DNA from: Rhodothermaceae bacterium bin80
GTDB taxonomy: Bacteria > Bacteroidota > Rhodothermia > Rhodothermales > Bin80
Direction of reading: 5' to 3'
Length of the DNA stretch: 47,976 nt
NCBI GenBank assembly: GCA_002238805.1
Contig: MPNB01000017.1
Span: 1 to 47,976, forward strand
Shown: one piece after another, positions 45,747-47,976 of the stretch
Layout: every line of letters starts with the position of its first letter
How positions within the stretch are numbered: the first letter of the stretch is position 1
Program-made: the position numbers and the translations under genes
The notes under the pieces: generated by a model
Databases searched by the model: none
The model's input: only the letters and a program-made list of their open reading frames with translations
Told to the model about the DNA's origin: nothing

Positions 45747-45869
45747 TTACAGGCGATGTCTATTCCCCCGCTTTCTATACAATTTCTCGCCAAGCCTGTA
45801 AAACGCTTTCAACTTTTTGTAGTACAGTTTTGGGTTGCGGATGTACTCCTCTAGCAGCGCGTAGGCCAT
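45747..45869 (-). other. Short basic open frame downstream of the LRR gene
   Basis: From ATG 45869 to TAA 45747 it encodes 40 residues, MAYALLEEYIRNPKLYYKKL...YRKRGNRHRL. The frame is the same as the LRR gene and continues through from its TGA (45975-45977) with KFNKSGSSTRPFRRGSQIPE. The text looks protein-like and basic, so it may be a small gene or a remnant of one. Nothing like it is recognised; called only as an open frame. Confidence 0.3.
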
Positions 45870-45974
45870 TTCGGGGATCTGGCTTCCCCGACGAAAAGGT
45901 CGGGTACTGGAACCGCTTTTGTTGAACTTTGGCGTGTGTTCCTTTCCGACGCCGGGCTTCCTACTGTCGGCCCT

Positions 45975-47976
45975 TCACCTTATGCGCATGAACTTGCTGG
46001 TGTGAACGGAGCGTCCCTCCGGCGAAGTGGCAGTCAGGCGGTACAGGTACAAGCCGGAGGGCATCGCACGACCGCTCAGCAGTATCGTGTGCTTCCACCC
46101 GGCCGCTTTCCCAGCTGCCGGCACGGCAAACACGCGCCGGCCCGTTATGTCCATGACCTCGACCGTCACGCTGGCAGGCCAGGGAAGATCAAACACAAGA
46201 CGCGTGGATTCCCGGAACGGATTGGGGTAGTTGCCGTGCACGGCAAAGGACTCTGGCAACGATTCGTGCTCGGCGGCCACCGGAGAGAATACTTCTATAG
46301 TAAACAGCAAACTGTCGCGGGAGCCGTTTGCCCCGGTAGCGCTGTACGTGTACTGCTTTGGAGCATCTGTGACCACGGTCGGCGTTCCGGTCAAAGTGCG
46401 AGTGGTGTCAAAAGTCAGTCCTGCCGGAAGCGCGGGGATCAAGGTATACGTTACCGGAGCAGCGCCTCCTGCGGCTTCGGGAAGAACGAGTGGATCAATG
46501 GGCTGTGCGCGAGCGAAGGACAGATCGGCAATCATGTCCCCGAAGGAAACGGCCGGAACGACTTCAAGAGTGAACCCCAGGCTGGCGACGTTCCCGGAGT
46601 TGTCAGCAACCGAATACATATAGCTTGCGGCGGATGTGACTGCCGTCGGTGTGCCGCTAATGGTCCGCAAAGATGGTTCAAAGTCCAATCCTGAGGGCAG
46701 TGCAGGCTCCAGCACATAGGTATACGGCGTCGCACCGCCGGTGGCCTCGGGAAGGACAAGTGAAGCAACGGGCCGGTTCACGGTAAAGGCCCGGTTATCC
46801 ACGTCACTTGCAAATTGCAACGGGCCACAGGTCGGACCTCTTACGTCCGGGATACTGCTGAGCCAAGCCTGAAACGCATCGTCAGCCGGAGCGCAGAGCG
46901 TCTGGCCGCCAAAGTAGAAAGACTGGAGATTGACCAACTGCATAAAGCTGCGCGGCAGCACACCTGTCAAATGGTTGCCTTCCAGCCGCAGCACCTGCAG
47001 CTGCGTGAGGTTGCCGAGCTCGGGCGGAATCTCCCCGGTAAGGGTATTGCCATCCAGATCCAGCACCTGCAGCTGCGTGAGGTTGCCGAGCTCGGGCGGA
47101 ATCACTCCGGTAAGGGTATTGTCAAACAGCAACAGCGTCTCCAGCTGCGTGAGGTTACCGAGCTCGGGCGGAATCACTCCGGTAAGGGTATTGTCAAACA
47201 ACCACAGCGACTCCAGCTGCGTGAGGCTACCGAGTTCCGCGGGAATTGAGCCGGTGAGGAAGTTCTCATGCAGCCGAATAGAACTCAGTCTGCCGTTAGA
47301 AACCGTAAGCCCGTACCACGCTCCAAAGTCCTCCATGTTTGTAGGGACCGCTGTGGTATCCCAACCGGAGTTGTTATCCCATGTCCCACCGTTCGTCGAA
47401 GCATAGAGCGCGGTCAAGGCCCGATGGGTAACCTCCACTGCAAATTGCGACGGGCCACAGGTCGGACCTCTTACATCCGGGATACTGCTGAGCCAGCCCT
47501 GAAACGCATCGTCAGCCGGAGCGCAGAGTGCCTGACCATAAAAGTGGAAAGACTGGAGATTGACCAACTGCATAAAGCTGCGCGGCAGCACACCCGTCAA
47601 ATGATTGCCTTCCAGCCACAGCACCTGCAGCTGCGTGAGGTTGCCGAGCTCGGGCGGAATCGCCCCGGTAAGGGAATTGCCAAACAGATACAGCCGCTGG
47701 AGCTGCGTGAGGCTGCCGAGCTCGGGCGGAATCGCCCCGGTAAGGAAATTGTTTCGCAGGTCCAGCACCTGCAGCTGCGTGAGGTTGCCGAGCTCGGGCG
47801 GGATAGTCCCGGTAAGGGTATTGCCATCCAGATCCAGCACCTGCAGCTGCGTGAGGTTGCCGAGCTCGGGCGGGATAGTTCCGGTAAGGGAATTGTAAAA
47901 CAGATACAGCAACTGCAACTGCGGAAGATCGCCGAGCTCGGGCGGCAACTGTCCCGTGAGATTGTTCTCCGACAAG
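45975..47976 (-). CDS. Secreted leucine-rich-repeat protein with type IX secretion-like C-terminus (5' end outside window)
   Basis: At least 666 residues; the gene runs off the right edge. Two blocks of plant-type 24-residue LRRs (LTGxIPPELGNLTQLQxL), residues ~1-125 and ~225-350, each end in the same cap (NHLTGVLPRSFMQLVNLQSF..., then LCAPADDAFQxWLSSIPDVRGPTCGP). Between them is an LRR N-cap-like stretch (LTALYASTNGGTWDNNSGW). Two putative Ig (He_PIG-like) domains follow (VLPEATGGATPYTYVLEPALPSGLDF and VLPEAAGGAAPVTYTLIPALPAGLTF). The end (FAVHGNYPNPFRESTRLVFDLP...GLYLYRLTAT...MRIR) is a type A sorting domain of type IX secretion. Likely displayed or secreted, perhaps an adhesin (inference). 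Confidence 0.88.
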   Translation of the reverse strand, partial: LSENNLTGQLPPELGDLPQLQLLYLFYNSLTGTIPPELGNLTQLQVLDLDGNTLTGTIPPELGNLTQLQVLDLRNNFLTGAIPPELGSLTQLQRLYLFGNSLTGAIPPELGNLTQLQVLWLEGNHLTGVLPRSFMQLVNLQSFHFYGQALCAPADDAFQGWLSSIPDVRGPTCGPSQFAVEVTHRALTALYASTNGGTWDNNSGWDTTAVPTNMEDFGAWYGLTVSNGRLSSIRLHENFLTGSIPAELGSLTQLESLWLFDNTLTGVIPPELGNLTQLETLLLFDNTLTGVIPPELGNLTQLQVLDLDGNTLTGEIPPELGNLTQLQVLRLEGNHLTGVLPRSFMQLVNLQSFYFGGQTLCAPADDAFQAWLSSIPDVRGPTCGPLQFASDVDNRAFTVNRPVASLVLPEATGGATPYTYVLEPALPSGLDFEPSLRTISGTPTAVTSAASYMYSVADNSGNVASLGFTLEVVPAVSFGDMIADLSFARAQPIDPLVLPEAAGGAAPVTYTLIPALPAGLTFDTTRTLTGTPTVVTDAPKQYTYSATGANGSRDSLLFTIEVFSPVAAEHESLPESFAVHGNYPNPFRESTRLVFDLPWPASVTVEVMDITGRRVFAVPAAGKAAGWKHTILLSGRAMPSGLYLYRLTATSPEGRSVHTSKFMRIR
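46820..47976 (-). repeat. 72 bp LRR repeats and a duplicated LRR-cap unit
   Basis: Units of 72 bp (CTGCAGCTGCGTGAGGTTGC...) recur many times. The cap plus flanking repeats at about 46820-47060 and 47440-47680 are near-identical, showing that a block of roughly 620 bp was duplicated within the gene. Such repeats are prone to length change by recombination. Confidence 0.85.

Noticed and set aside
46820..47976. Regular short repeats that might suggest a CRISPR array
   Set aside because: The repeats are in-frame 72 bp coding units of leucine-rich repeats with no spacer diversity typical of CRISPR.

Overview
The window reads as a chromosomal segment of a marine-type member of the Rhodothermota/Bacteroidota lineage. 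The strongest evidence is an alternative complex III (ACIII) operon fused in order to a caa3-type oxidase operon whose subunit I carries the YSHPAVY signature known from Rhodothermus marinus. Supporting evidence is a leucine-rich-repeat protein with a type IX secretion-like C-terminal sorting domain, several lipoproteins with G/A-C lipoboxes, and 6-bladed beta-propeller lipoproteins of the kind expanded in these phyla. No rRNA, tRNA or CRISPR array was seen. Assignment to a genus is not possible from the sequence alone.

Layout. 1-4.8 kb: three near-identical beta-propeller lipoprotein genes in direct tandem, each followed by the same ~590 bp spacer (period about 1,745 bp; the first copy is cut by the window edge). 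4.9-7.6 kb: an AbiEi/AbiEii toxin-antitoxin pair, a degraded second copy of the antitoxin 5' end and promoter zone, and a frameshifted transposase tail. 7.7-11.7 kb: a SNF2-family helicase with its SWIM zinc-finger partner. 11.9-13.5 kb: a periplasmic binding lipoprotein and a truncated paralogue. 13.6-26.2 kb: one long minus-strand respiratory operon, actABCDEF, a small membrane protein, sco, coxB (with heme c), coxA, coxC, coxD. 26.3-32.4 kb: a MATE exporter, an LVIVD-repeat surface protein, a small lipoprotein and an AAA ATPase gene interrupted by an in-frame TAA. 32.8-36.1 kb: HtpX protease, a type B carboxylesterase and a decayed YCII/DGPF gene. 36.2-41.2 kb: a second cytochrome oxidase operon (coxA with the HPEVY glutamate, coxC, coxD, two small membrane proteins, coxB without heme c) headed by a cupredoxin-like lipoprotein. 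41.3-45.7 kb: two adjoining unknown genes, an azurin-like lipoprotein, a broken YWTD propeller gene, a trypsin-like protease remnant, and an unknown protein with a HEPN-like RX4H motif plus a small neighbour. 45.9-48.0 kb: a partial secreted LRR protein.

How the genes fit together. ACIII oxidises membrane quinol and passes electrons through ActE/ActA hemes to the heme c domain on CoxB of the adjacent caa3 oxidase; Sco supplies copper to CuA. The second oxidase has no heme c on subunit II, and two cupredoxin-like lipoproteins lie beside it, so a copper-protein donor is plausible (inference). Between these conserved blocks the DNA is rich in decayed genes: I count at least seven broken or truncated genes (transposase tail, SBP fragment, two YCII remnants, ATPase with an in-frame stop, YWTD gene, serine protease), which suggests a genome undergoing gene loss or active rearrangement.
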